A model generated the notes under the pieces. That model worked only from the letters and a program-made list of their open reading frames with translations, did not search any database and was not told where the DNA came from. Of a stretch of DNA of 35,835 nucleotides, positions 8,538 to 20,553 are shown piece after piece. The position numbers and the translations under genes are program-made. Each line of letters begins with the position of its first letter. The first letter of the stretch is position 1. The stretch is from Phoronis ovalis (taxonomy: Eukaryota; Phoronida; Phoronidae): contig JAOXYB010017741.1 of the NCBI GenBank assembly GCA_028565635.1, positions 1 to 35,835 on the forward strand. Reading direction: 5' to 3'.

Positions 8538-8692
8538 CTGTTCTCACGATGCATTTCAAACCGGCTTGAAGTTCAAACCAGCTCTTGTAGGTGGTTTAGC
8601 CAACCCGGTTAGATAAAGTTCAAACAGCAATCTCAAACCGATCTGAGAGGAAAACCCCTGCACAACCGGTTTGAAATGTCGTGTGTGAACAG
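8538..8692. mobile_element. 155-bp inverted-repeat (MITE-like) element
   Basis: The left end CTGTTCTCACGATGCATTTC, followed by AAACCGGCTTG, is mirrored at the right end, whose complement reads CTGTTCACACACGACATTTC followed by AAACCGGTTG. The terminal inverted repeats are about 28 nt. Between them are more AAACCGG/TTCAAAC half-palindromes (8571, 8604, 8618, 8632). A related but more degraded segment (TTTACACGACATTCACACGT followed by TTTCAAACTGG) lies at 8360-8395. There is no coding capacity and I could not define a target-site duplication. Confidence 0.65.
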
Positions 8693-11600
8693 GATATTAC
8701 AAGAAAACCCAAGGATACACTTGTGTATTTTTTAATGAATTCGAATGTCAAGTTGATCTGTATAAGCTGTGAAACCACAATTATCATCGTTGTAATTAGA
8801 AATCAGGACAATGACCTCGGTCACAATGACACATAGTTATCAGAATTGTTTATCATGTATTTTTGATCATTAACAAGAGCACATGTCATTGTATAATAAC
8901 TCATTTTGAAAACTTTTCAAGGAACTTGTGGCAGGTTCGATCTTTTGGTATCTCCGTCTGGGTCGTTGTGTCAGGTTGTGTGAGTGAGACCTGGAATCAG
9001 TGCCTATATATATTGGTTCACATGGATGGGGAAGGATCACCATCGCCGTACATATGTTTGGACATTTTAGTCCAGGAAACCCTGGAAGAAAGATTTTCCA
9101 GGTACAGAAAGCGACACACTTATTGATTTCTTCTTTGCAGTATAAGCCTTCATTCAAGGTTTACCAAATTAGCTGAATTCTGCTCACTACAGGAAAATAA
9201 CAGGAAAAAAATAAATTCTAGCGAATTTGCAAAATCTTTGGACTGTCTCAAACTAAATTTTATCTGTTCAGGAAAAGATCGAATGGTGTTTTTCCACTTA
9301 TTCTGAGAACGGCTGGGTGCGTTTTTTTTGGGACCAGTCCAGGAAAGAGTTCCCTTTTTTGAAGTCCAGGACAGGATACGGTATGAAGTGGATGGGCCGA
9401 GTCCCCAAATCAGCCAGTAATGAGTATACATTTTTAGAAATTATTCACTGGGGGAATGACATGTTGTGAATATAAGGGCATTGTGTTGTCTGTTTAGAGA
9501 GATCCGTGAAATATTTAAACATGTGAGTAATAGTTTATCCATTCAGCACACACAAACTGTGTTTTCAAACTGCAAATGACTTGTAACCCCGGCTATGACC
9601 CTACCGTGCCCCTGAAGGATTAACACTGTAGTATGCTGCGTAGTATTTCCATTGACCATAGTATTCCCTTAATTCTCTTAGAAATTAGATTATTCCTTAC
9701 AGAGAGAAAAAACTTCTTTTTTTCATAACAAGATAAATCATTAATTTTTCTCATGGGATAAGATTTACTATAAGGCCACGACAAGAAATGAGTAGAAACA
9801 GCCTGCTACGAGTATTGATTACTGACCTGTATATATTAAGAGTCGTGTTTATATTTCCTATCAAAAAGCATGGGAATTAAAAAAAAAATCAATTCCAAAC
9901 AAACTGTGTTTTTTCCTCTCTGCACTGCCCTTTCCACGATATGTCACCTCTTGCATCTGTTTGTACCCACTATCAAAACATTTATATTACTAGCAATTTT
10001 GGCATATGAACGATTTTTAACACGAATACTGGCACAAATGTGAAGCCTGGATGTATAGGTATCTGCATCTCCATTCCGAGATCTCCATACAGACTTATAA
10101 AATTACAAAAAAAACTTTCAAAAATTCAAAACACTTAAATGTGCAGTATTTACCTACTGTATAACTTAAAAGGTTAACAATTTTTATGATAACAAAACAA
10201 TTAAGGTCGGAACATACACTATCTAGCTACTCCCGGTTAGTAGGCACTAGTAAATAATAACTTCTTCTCATCATTGTCTTATCCCAGAAGATTTCAAGTA
10301 AATACAACAAACGCAACCCGTACAAGCGCTAAGTAAATTTGAAGTATGGTCCATGCGATGCACACAGTCCTAAGCAAGTTTACTGCTTGCATGAATGTAG
10401 ACTTGTAATTTTTGCTTAGAAGGACAGCACTTCAATGTCGCCAGTATAACTGCCACTGATTTTCTCCATGCGTCGACAAAATATTTTCTTAGTGGCCTGA
10501 GAAGCTGCCACATCAGACAATTAGGTAAGCCTCAGGAGAGAGGGTTACGTGAAATTCATGCTCTATCGAATTACAGCTGAATTTTTAAAAAGTGATTAAA
10601 TGTCACCCACTTGACATGAAAATTTGATTAGGAAATCGATTGGTTGACGTCAGACTATCAAATCAGAATGAGCGAGAGGCGGGATTTTATGACACGCACT
10701 AATCTCCATTTGCATTGTATGCCTTTGCTTTAGTCCTAACAAGAGAGTTTGTTTATATGTAGAAAAAACAGGGCTGCCTAATATCCCAGAAAAGTACAAA
10801 AACAACCACATAGATCAGAAAAATGTCAAAAATATGAATTGTAGGAATTAATAAATATCTCATATAGCATCAAACTGTAGAAATTCTCCGGGAATACGAT
10901 TACCCAAACCTACGTCGTGCATATTGGAGTTCTCGAGCGCTCAACTATTTTTGTATTCGCCTCTGTTATAGTTTCCTATAACACCTTTCTCGGAACAGAT
11001 GTACTTCTAGGATCAGAGGTCATTAATTGGTCGCCCTGTTAATTTAATCATACATAATATTTTATACCCTGGCACAATATTATTGTTCAGAAAATTACTT
11101 TTGTAGTAAAATAACTAAACGGTAAATACAAGTTCAAGAAAGATCCTGCTGTCATCTACGTAAAGTTTCTAAGGAAACGTAAAGAAGTAAAAATGGAACT
11201 TAAATTTATAAGTCAACATTTGTAAGTTTTCACAATCGTGTAATGTTTGAGTATCCCGAGTCCTAATCGCTTATTGTTCTTACACCATGCTTTGTAGCAA
11301 AACGAGTGCATGCCTTTGAGAGTCGTTTCTGCTAGAGAATCTGGGAAATCCAAGACAATCATGATACAGGTTGTGTATATAGATGCCGCGCTGTGTAATA
11401 CGGACACTGTGCTTAATATGGCTAACACGGATAAGTACAATTCAACGTTAGATTTGTTTTAAATATTTGGAATGTATGCGCATTTATCCGATTCGACTGA
11501 AACGATAAAATTGTCTTCAATGAAATTTTGAAGATAATTTTGCAAATACCAGAATAACGTTTCATATCGGTTGGAAGTCGAAGTTGTCAAAAAAATTAAA

Positions 11601-12362
11601 ACGTCACCTGTTCATCCAAATAGAGAGTTTTTCACAGGTCCACTTTGAAGATGTCCTTCCAGGAAAATTATAATTGTATACTTAATTTCTAAAGTCCACT
11701 TTATTGGTATTATTATTTCAGAATTGGACAAAAACTAGTAGGTACTTTTAACTCGAAGTTGGCTTCTATTAACCCTGCTACTGCGAAATATGACATGCAT
11801 TCGCTAGAGCTAGCCACAATGTCTTTACAGGAACTTTCATTTTTGCCACACATGACCTATGAAATAATTCAGGCAAAATATATAATATTCAACGGAATGT
11901 ATTTTTTTAACCTTTTGTATAATACATTAGACTATCCTTGTAAACCCTTGACACCTGTTCGTACCGAATGGACTTCTTATCTGCACACGTTTGAAGTATT
12001 AAAGTTCATATAAAACCTGAAGAACAGAAAAGCACATGTCGAAAACTTACTCCTCGGTTGATTGTCCAACTTGTGCGAAAATTACATTAAACTGTCAGTG
12101 AATAAACCCTCGCATATTTTTAAGGCGCATAGGCTAATGAATAATTGCATTTTCTTGTTGCGCTCTGAGTGCTTTTAACATGATATGTAGTTGGCCCACA
12201 TTTGTGTGCTAGACCATTTTGGTTGTAATGCTGACATCTCATAGATGATAATCGCAGGGTAGGAGCCGCTTCGATCAAATGTTTATATAATATTATTTAA
12301 TTTGGTAGCAAAAGCTTTCCATCTCAGTTTTACAAACGTGGTATACTTCCCGGGATATCATG
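8693..12362. other. Intergenic stretch, no gene seen
   Basis: I find no convincing exon. From about 9060 to 9380 the words CCAGGAAA/CAGGAAAA recur (9072, 9096, 9190, 9202, 9270, 9338, 9365) without a clear period. A motif cluster at 10639-10715 is listed separately. The open frames at 8870-9157, 9150-9431, 11213-11440 and 11759-12013 carry no domain, conserved motif or plausible splice context. Confidence 0.45.
10639..10715. promoter_or_regulatory. CCAAT / CRE / GC / octamer-like motif cluster
   Basis: Within 77 bp the sequence shows ATTGG (inverted CCAAT, 10639-10643), a full palindromic CRE TGACGTCA (10645-10652), a GGCGGGA GC-box-like word (about 10678) and ATTTGCAT (10708-10715), the POU octamer in reverse. 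These are motif matches only. The cluster may be an enhancer or a promoter of an unrecognised transcript; it sits 4.3 kb past the end of the COUP-TF coding region. Confidence 0.3.
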
Positions 12363-12537
12363 CTAATTAAAATCAGTAGTTAGTTATCGCTCCCGTTACT
12401 ATCCCTATCCCTGCTATCCCTTTCCCCGTTAATAATCTCACATTCTTTTTCCCGTTAATTATACACCCTTTTTAAATCGCCACCACAAGATGTATAATTA
12501 ACGGGAGCCGCGATAACGAACTACTGATTTTAATTAG
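12363..12537. mobile_element. 175-bp inverted-repeat (MITE-like) element
   Basis: The left end CTAATTAAAATCAGTAGTTA followed by GTTATCGCTCCCGTTA is mirrored at the right end, whose complement begins CTAATTAAAATCAGTAGTTC and continues GTTATCGCGGCTCCCGTTAA. The terminal repeats are about 36-38 nt, with one substitution and a two-base gap. The interior has repeated CCCGTTAAT words (about 12424, 12461) and CTATCCC units. There is no open reading frame. A target duplication is not obvious. Confidence 0.75.
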
Positions 12538-15020
12538 AATTCCTTGGATATATAACATGGGGATTACATTTTTTCATTTCTGGTAGTAGTATTTCAACTA
12601 CTATGGGTGGTGGAGAAAAAGTGGCTTTGTGTCTATGCTGTTAAAGTTAATTTAGTGCTCTTACATACATTGTCTGTCTCTAGTCACGTTAAGATTCTCG
12701 ACTGATGCTATCAAAATATGTAAGACTCTTTTGTCTGTCCTCGCCTGAACAAAATTTGTTCATTCTACCAGAGCCCATATGGTCGCATTTGTGTCGTGTA
12801 CAGTACCATCCCATTATACTACAATTCGGGCTGATATGGGCAACATATTTATTGCAGATCTCTGTAACACAAACGGGAACACAAGTCACGTAACAACCCA
12901 TTGCTCGATCTTGCCGACAAGTTAATTGTCGAAACCGAGGCCCTGTTGAATTTCAATAGTCCACATATATTTAATGTCCCGAGATGATTGATGGTGAGAA
13001 ATTGTGGATAGAAAACCCGCATATAAAACAAATAATATCGGTCATTTTGACAAATTTTTTTAATTGTAGCAGTGAGCAAATCCAACGTCTTAGACGCCTT
13101 ATATAGCAATCTATGTGAATACAAAAAGCATAAAATAAATTTCGCATTTCTCGGCAACGCCTGTACAACACTTTAGGTCTCTCGTAAAATCCAAAAGTAC
13201 CTGCATATGGACGTCCATGAACGATAACTAGTCCGAAACAGCATGTTCACAAGCGGTCCGGAATAACGGGCGAACGATGACGCAGTACCAGGCAATGTAA
13301 CGTTTGTTGTTTTCGTGTAGATCGGTATGCGATACATGCAGGTACTTTAGATATCGAGTTCTCGTCAATGGGCAATCATGAGTAAAATCAAACAATTTAG
13401 TTTAGAGGCTTTGCACGAAGAAATGCGAGAACACTAACAATAATTGTTTCAGTGGCACATCCTAAAAATTCACAAAGAACGATTAATTTACCCTCATTTT
13501 AGAATTACAGTCTTACTTACAGTTAGTTTCCCAAACCATTGGACAAATATTTCTACAACCAAATCTGTAAACTCTGAAATGTACATAGCATAACAGACAT
13601 TTCCTTAAATTAAAGAAGGTCTCTGGACTAGACTACACAAACAAAATGGCATTTAAATCAAAATTTACAATAGTTGCATATTTTTAACAATAACTTCAGA
13701 AGTAAACGCGAAAATATACATTTATTTTATAAGTATATATTAAATATAAAGCTGACTCGTTGTATTATGATGATACCAGTTACATGTGACAGTATGCAGA
13801 CAAATGTAATTAAATGAGTTCATAAATAACGAAACTCTTCATGCGAACAGTGTACCCCGTTTGGGATTATTTTGTCCCCTAACATTAAAGTTACGACGGC
13901 TGCTACAGTAACCTAATCGGTATGAAGATAAACTTAAATAAAAGATTCCATTAACGCCTAAAAATTTACAAAATCAAATCAGTCAGCAAGCAGATGTATG
14001 GATAGACTGGGCCAACAATTTATACCCGGGAATTTAAACTGTACTTTTTATGGCATTATGTATTCTATTGCAAACAATGTACTGTATGCATCATACCAGT
14101 GCCTTGTTATAATCAAGGGTCCGTTTTACGGATACAACTGCTTACAAAATACACTACATAACATTTGTATGGTGCATAAACAGTGTATTGTTTCACCCAC
14201 AAATTGGTTTTGAACCAAGTGTTTTCCTATAATTTACAAATAAACATGGAACGTTTTAAATATTTTATAATATAGCAGTAAAAAGCTTAAAAATAACTAC
14301 TATTATTTCATAATACCAACAACTTAATCGTTGTGGCCTGTTCTTTTCTCATAATGTTCAAAAGTATGTTGCTGAAAAGTATCCAACGAAGTGTCCGTAA
14401 TTAAGCGTGTTGAGTATATTTCGTATTATACTGTTTCTCAAGCATTCCAAGCAATTACCGCACAATATCCTAGCATTTCAACTCAGCAAACTTCTCAAGT
14501 TTCTATAATAAAATAGTTTTGAACCATAATAATGTTACAGTTTTATATAAAAAATAACCGGGTTTCTTCGTTTGGCTTGAAATCTATAACAGTCAAGACG
14601 CACGTTCTATAGTTCTTGCATAACACAGTTTAAAGTGCATAATAATTATAGCTTACACTCCATCTTGTCATTGTTGTACCTTTTAATTCAAATGGAATTA
14701 TATCTTGTCGCCTTGTATTAGTCACAAGACATATAAATGGAAGGACTGTTCGTTAAATCCACAGATTTCGTCAGTTTCACCGTTTCCCAAAAATTCACAA
14801 CCCTGCTCGTTATAAATCACACAAAATATTTTACACACCATCTACCCACAGTTCCAAACACAGTCCACAACAAATCACTGATGGACGTAGGTCCGATGTT
14901 AGAGTAGTTTTGTTTTAAAACAATATTAAACATTCTATTATAATTTGCGCGATACTAAGCGTATCTCTCGGAGAAAACATTGTTTGGAAGCTCACAATTG
15001 GGTTGCACCCCTCCTCCTAG
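12538..15020. other. 3' flank of the COUP-TF gene, no other gene seen
   Basis: This is the DNA downstream of the COUP-TF stop codon on the minus strand, so the 3' UTR should start at its right edge. Candidate poly(A) signals read on the minus strand are ATTAAA at 14682-14687 and AATAAA at 13721-13726. Neither is decisive in such AT-rich sequence. The open frames at 12705-13171 and 13998-14213 show no recognisable protein. Confidence 0.45.
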
Positions 15021-15298
15021 TCATTGTGGCAAACTCATATATGGCCAGTTGAACGAGCCACCACTTAACAGCATATCTCGAATTAAGGTCTCGATTGGAG
15101 TTTTGCCCACTAGCCTTACAAAAAATAGCTGTTCTATAACTTGTGAACTAACGGTGCGTAACGAAGGCAGTCGCAAAAGTAATTTTCCAAAGCGTGTAGG
15201 TTGGTTGGGGTATTGGCTACGAACATACTCTTCCAAAGCACACTGGGATTTCTCTTGCAGGCCTTCCACGTGTCCAGGGTCATTTAAACCACACGCAT
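15021..15298 (-). CDS. NR2F: COUP-TF nuclear receptor, coding exon 3 (end of ligand-binding domain)
   Basis: The exon follows a TTCTTACAG acceptor. Its first two bases complete the Asp357 codon begun by the previous exon, and it runs to a TGA stop at 15021-15023. It encodes residues 357-448, the last helices of the ligand-binding domain. Typical COUP-TF stretches are visible: [20 protein letters not shown] (371-390), [16 protein letters not shown] (392-407), [17 protein letters not shown] (410-426), and the AF-2 region with LIRDMLLSG (428-436) before the FNWPYM tail (439-444). This region is nearly invariant in animal COUP-TFs, and the exon break just before ACGL matches my recollection of the vertebrate NR2F gene structure. 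No break or missing segment is seen. Confidence 0.97.
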
Positions 15299-16493
15299 CT
15301 GTAAGAAGGAAAAGGGACTAAATAAAAATAGACCGGGGTAAATAAAACACCTTCGCATTAGTCATTTCAGATACCATCAACAATATTTCTTTTAGATACA
15401 CAGCGCTAAATTTAAATTTGTTAACACTAGACATATGATTATACTTGACATCACATCTAGAGCCGTACAGGTTCTAATTGTAAAAACATATTTGTGTTTT
15501 AATTTTATTTTTGCATCAAAGAAAATTCGTTTTTCTTGGTACGCTTGGTTGCTTTTTTATATTTCAGCCAGGTCAAGTATATGGTAACTTTAGTATTTCA
15601 CGGTATTCGCCAATCACACGACAAGGTTTTATATAAATCAGCCCGTTAAAAGAGTGTTTTCACCAGCATAGAGTATAGGCTGTAAACACAATCAAATCAC
15701 GCGAGTACTTTTTTATATTGGGGCCTTTTGAGCATGATTAAATTTACTGTTTCAAAAGAATGTAACTATTGTATTCTATATTATACGAACATCTGTAATT
15801 GCAGCTGTCACCATAAACAACAGTACCAAAACAAATTCTAAGAAGTATAAAACACACTCTTATAACTACTATAAAACTTCAAGTACACTGTGATCACGAG
15901 CTTCATTGTCTGATTGTAAATGGTTGTTTCACTCTGTAGCTACAGTAGGCTAACAACAGTCATTAGAAAAAATAATTGGAATTTATCAATTCATTGTAGT
16001 TAGTATGAACACACAGTTTCTACGGTAATTTTTTTTGCTATATATGTATATCAGTGTTCCAGTTATGTGGTATATGTCTAGGCGTTATACAAGTTTCTGG
16101 CCACGTTAGTATAGGCAATATTTTTTTCTTTTAAATTTAAACCAAAATTGAGTAAACTAGAGAAGCCAATTTTTTCTCCTCTAAATTCAAAGAAAAATTT
16201 TTTGACATTGTTTTTAAATTATATTTATTTTAATTATCTATAATAACAGAGCCGACTAACCCCACATCTAACGTTTAATTAACAGCAATCATGTTCTTTG
16301 CTATATAGATGACCAGTTCTTTCATCACTTTCAAACATATCAGTGCGATTTTTTTTCATCCATCAAACAACTGTAGACTGATCTATAAACTAGAAGCGAT
16401 GGTGATTTAATGTTTCTCAAACAGTAATTTAGAATTATCATTAATGTAAATGATGTCTTATTCAATAATTCCCATTAATTGATACTAGACTGT

Positions 16494-16508
16494 GGGGGGG
16501 GGGGGGGG
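16494..16508. repeat. Homopolymer G15 run
   Basis: Fifteen consecutive G on the plus strand within COUP-TF intron 2, an unusual tract in otherwise AT-rich DNA. The exact length may be affected by sequencing or assembly. Confidence 0.9.
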
Positions 16509-16587
16509 CGTAATCTGGATCAAATTTGAGTTACGTAGTTAAACTGATGTACTTCCTAAAATTGGCTAGACTGTTGATAATTTATAG

Positions 16588-16770
16588 TTTTTTCCATGTA
16601 ACTTATATTTAGTCATATTTAAGTATAGAATGGTTTTATGGTTTTATCCACTATCATAAAGAAAGCCCCCAAAATTTCCATTTTTAATATATTTCTATTT
16701 TCACTACTAAAAATGATTTATTGATATTAGTGTTACAAATGAAGAAATAAGAGTACATTTAGTCTGTACA
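16588..16770 (+). repeat. Dispersed AT-rich repeat, copy A
   Basis: The phrases TTTTTTCCATGTAACTTATA, TTTAGTCATATTTAA, GCCCCCAAAATTTCCATTTT, TATATTTCTATTTTCACTACTAAAAATGA, GTTACAAATGAAGAAATAAGAG and TAGTCTGTA recur in the same order at 27420-27680 and 28735-29000. It is a moderately diverged interspersed repeat with no coding frame; its true ends are not defined. Confidence 0.6.
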
Positions 16771-17680
16771 CATGCTAAAGTGAAACGAATAATCTCTGTC
16801 TAAGTTAAAATTTTCAAATATATTTTAAACCTTGTATTTCTAAAATTATCGACGTAGTATTGACGTATATTGAGCGATGTATTCCATTAATTTCACCATC
16901 TATGACGCTCGGGGTTCTGGAAACGCATACACGTGTATTTAAACAGGTCACTGTTTTTGAAATGTAAGTATGGTCCTTTGCCTACCTTTCTGAATAAATG
17001 TCCAACTGACTTTTAAGTTCCGCGGCTAATCTAACAAGGCATTAATTTAATTATGAAATATACACTTTATCTAATTACGATCGAATAAAACTATGCTGCG
17101 TAACGTCTTTTATGAAGACTGCTTTGGTAATTCATCATTAATCATACAGGAGCTCTTCAAATAATGTTAGCATGATTAGGACTAAGTTTTTTTCGGGGCG
17201 TGTGCAAATACATTTCACTAGTTAATTTCTCGGGTAAAATGTTTTATTACTGATTTTTTGAAAACTGTCGTCAAATAGTGCCAGTACGAACAAAAAGTTA
17301 ATATTTGTCTTTACAGCCTTGTCAGTGTAAAACTGCTGATGATGATACAGCAAATATGTTGACTGAGAGAAAGGATACATAATCAAAGTCTATCCTGTAA
17401 TCTCAAAGCATTCTTCCATTCAGGGACAAGTAACAACCACAGAAGCCCATGCTACAAAGAATGAGACGTACCACAGTTGGTGTTCCATACGCAATATAAT
17501 GAAAAATATTTATATGTCTTCAGAAGGAACTATCCCGTGGGTACTATTTGGACATGCCGCGTTACCTTCCGTAATTTAATTCTCTCAACGGAGTCGTCAT
17601 CGAATAAAGTAATCAATTCACGTACATTACATTGTCCGTCGTTGAAAATTTAAAAAACAATGAGTATAAATTACAAAGTA

Positions 17681-17782
17681 TACATGTAATCTAATCCAAT
17701 TCTTGCCCTCTACGGTTCCGCTGTTCAGTGATTTTGCGTTTTAGCTACCACCCTCTAGAGGACATGAATTGGACTACATGTA
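17681..17782. mobile_element. 102-bp inverted-repeat (MITE-like) element in intron
   Basis: The left end TACATGTAATCTAATCCAAT followed by TCTTGCCCTCTA is mirrored at the right end, whose complement reads TACATGTAGTCCAATTCATG followed by TCCTCTAGAGG. The two arms match over about 25 bases if four are skipped in the left arm. The middle has no coding potential. Confidence 0.6.
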
Positions 17783-18045
17783 GCCCCGAGGTCTCCTCCG
17801 TCGTGTATCCAATTTTCCTACGTACTGAATTTATCAGGGATATTTATACAACTAATCTATAGCCGTCCGGATACATTCTGAGAAATAAACTGTTTCATGC
17901 TCAGTGTATACCGTGCTTTCTTGTCTATTCTCTGAACTAGCCTGCAATATCGAACTTTTGTTTAATTACTAATTTGTGTGACTCTTGAAATATGGTTAAT
18001 ATTTGGACTGAATCCAGGTTATTCCCCGAGTACAAAGCCATCGAT

Positions 18046-18064
18046 AATGAATGAATGAATGAAT
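18046..18064. repeat. Short (AATG)n tetranucleotide repeat
   Basis: AATG is repeated about four and a half times. It lies beside CCGAGTACAAAGCC (18026-18039); a similar word, GCCGAGTACAAAGC, occurs at 27859-27872. Confidence 0.7.
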
Positions 18065-20019
18065 CACAAATTGCTGATGTCGATGACTTCTGATCTTTGC
18101 TTGCCCAGTAGTATTGATTTTTCGGTGTAGTACACACGCGTATGTAACATTTGAAGCGTGCACTATGCGTTGGCTATAGTAGATAGAATCAATGCAGCCA
18201 GCAATATGGTAAGGTGGGTAAATCTTTCCTTAACCCACTGTAATGTCACACAGTGAATAGCCTCATGTCTGGTCTATCTGTGGTTTTCTTAATAGACAAT
18301 TTTCAGTGTCTTTTAAACCAAATCTCAAACGAACCACAAACAATAACGACCAATGGGGCAGCTTTTATTTAAGATAAAAGTAGCACTGCAAGCCATTGAG
18401 CCATGTACCCCGGTGTACAGTGAATGTTGGAATACATGTAGCAGGAAAGTGACAACCGTATGGCATTACCCGCCCCCGGGTACCCGCCTAAAATAAGATG
18501 TCTACAAATAGGAGTATGCTGATCTTTGAATTTTTACAATCTTGAAATCCGGATCAAAATTATTTGGTATATGTTCATACACAGGCAGTCATAACACAAA
18601 CGCCTGATTACACATCCAAAATGGCGGCTAAAAGGTTTATTACACACCATTACAGCATAGTATCTAAAGGTCAGACTAATCTAACTAACTTTTCCAATGT
18701 CATACACGGCGAACATATATTTACTGGCTTGGGAGGCTAATCAGGTGCATTAGCATTGTTTGCACATTTTTTTCATTTTAACCCCTTTAACATTTACCCC
18801 CTTTGTTACGAGTTTTCCAGTATCATGTCTACATATTTCCTATCTGCAAGTATTCACTGCACACTCGTAACACTGTTAATCTTCTGTAGTTTCTGTTAAG
18901 TGATTATCAATATTTTGAATTTCACCTCTTTTATTCGTCAAGCAAGTATGAACTGTAAAACTGACTAAATAAATGGCGTATGTCGTGAACTGCGAGGTTC
19001 AACTTTTAGGGAGGAACGTTAATTTATTTGCTCGTCTCTTGTTTTTAATTCCAAGCGTCACAATGCACATAGGAACAAAGCACGATCGCTGCTGTCAAAT
19101 AAACGACATAATTGCATAAAATATTTTGATCTTTTTACAAGGCATCCCCGACAGCTTGCAATTAAACCACTGGCACTTTCAAATGACTAGTACGACGACA
19201 ATATGTGTCTTCTCGTTGAACAACTAATTAACGTGCACCTCTAACAGATATTTCTAAAGCTAAATAAAATTGACAGGAATAGTACAGTTTTGTCCTTTTT
19301 TCGTAATCAAATAGGTTTTGAAACTTTGGGTTATTTTCATAGATGAGTTATATTCTCTATTTTTAACCTTGTACTACAATTTTAGTATTTATACAAGATG
19401 GGAATATATTTGTGGTTTAACCAAAATTAAATTTGGTTTTGTGGGCGATTTAAATAGTTCAAGGTATAATTTGTCCACAGGTGTCTCAAGTTTTGTTTGT
19501 TTTAATTATTGAAAATATAGGAGTGTTTTATAGCAGCAATCCTAATTACTGCAGAACATTTTTAATACTGCCAAAATAAGTCGCTATTAATTTTCTTCCA
19601 AGGTTTTTTTTTCTTTGTTCAGCAATGATATTTTTATTTCGCTATAAATTCTTGAAAAATACTAACTGAAGAAGCTAGTGGATTTACGGTGTATTATAAA
19701 ACTAAATAGTTGGGGAAAAAATGAAACATTTCATCTTTTCTTTGGGTACATAACATTTTTTTAAATCACAAAATAAAGTATGTATGTTTGTTGATTCTTA
19801 AAAAATATATTCCTCAAAAATTGAAAATAAGATTAGGTACATAATAAAACTTATTTTGTACAGTTAAAAAAAGCAAAACCTAATAAAAATGTTTTTGACT
19901 GATGCATGTGTTAATTATTGCCTGTGGATACAAGCTGCAGGTGTTTACCTTTCTCATGTGTAAGCATCAAATCTACAGAATCTAATAACAACAAAAAAAA
20001 CATTGTACATATATCTTAC

Positions 20020-20553
20020 CTGTCGTGAACAATACAATTGCCTTAAGACAACTGTATTCAGCTGAATCGACATGCAGTTGTTTCAATTTCTCCACTTGCT
20101 CTTGAAAAATCCTTATGTGGTCCATAAATGCTACGACACGATCAGCTGCCATTGGCGAGGCATGCAGTCCCGCTGCAGCTAATAACGGAGCAACATGCAA
20201 TGGCATAGAACATTGAGCCGCATTTAAGACGAATAACTCGCTCCAGCACAACCGTAACAATGCAACTTGATCAGTCACTTGTAAATCAGGAAAGAATGGA
20301 ATATTTCGTGCCCATTCTACGGCAGAAAATAACAACCTTGCAGCTAACTCACATATATTTTCTATTCCCATGATATTGTTTGTTTGCATACACTGTCCGT
20401 ATCTCGACATGGGGTACGGCTCCGCTCGCAGCAACATAGATATAAAACTTGATAGGTACGTGTGTCCGTTTAAAGGGTCGATTCCGTTTGTTATCGCCAG
20501 TTGTCCTGGATAACCTGGGTGTTGACTTGGTGGTATTCGTCCGCGTTGGACGG
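20020..20553 (-). CDS. NR2F: COUP-TF nuclear receptor, coding exon 2 (hinge and ligand-binding domain)
   Basis: The exon starts after TTATCCAG and ends at ACGACAG|GTAAGATA, encoding residues 179-357 (its 534 nt join in phase with both neighbours). It begins with AVQRGRIPP, the conserved sequence following the DNA-binding domain, then a variable hinge ([20 protein letters not shown]) and the start of the ligand-binding domain ([16 protein letters not shown], 211-226). COUP-TF hallmarks follow: [20 protein letters not shown] (237-256), [20 protein letters not shown] (257-276), [16 protein letters not shown] (277-292), and the [20 protein letters not shown] block (293-312) through to [13 protein letters not shown] (342-354). 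The family is an orphan receptor that binds AGGTCA direct repeats as homodimer or RXR heterodimer and usually represses transcription. Compared with vertebrates I note Cys280 where Thr is usual; this is from memory. Confidence 0.97.

Larger units (their letters stand above)
15299..20019 (-). other. COUP-TF intron between coding exons 2 and 3 (4721 nt)
   Basis: On the minus strand it starts GTAAGATATATG and ends TTCTTACAG, a consensus GT-AG intron interrupting codon 357 after its first base. It contains a G15 run (16494-16508), a copy of a dispersed AT-rich repeat (about 16588-16770), a 102-bp inverted-repeat element (17681-17782) and an (AATG)n tract (18046-18064). No nested gene is recognised; the open frames at 17937-18137 and 19318-19512 have no domain. 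Confidence 0.9.

Noticed and set aside
14980-15321. 113-codon plus-strand open frame
   Set aside because: It is the complement of COUP-TF coding exon 3.
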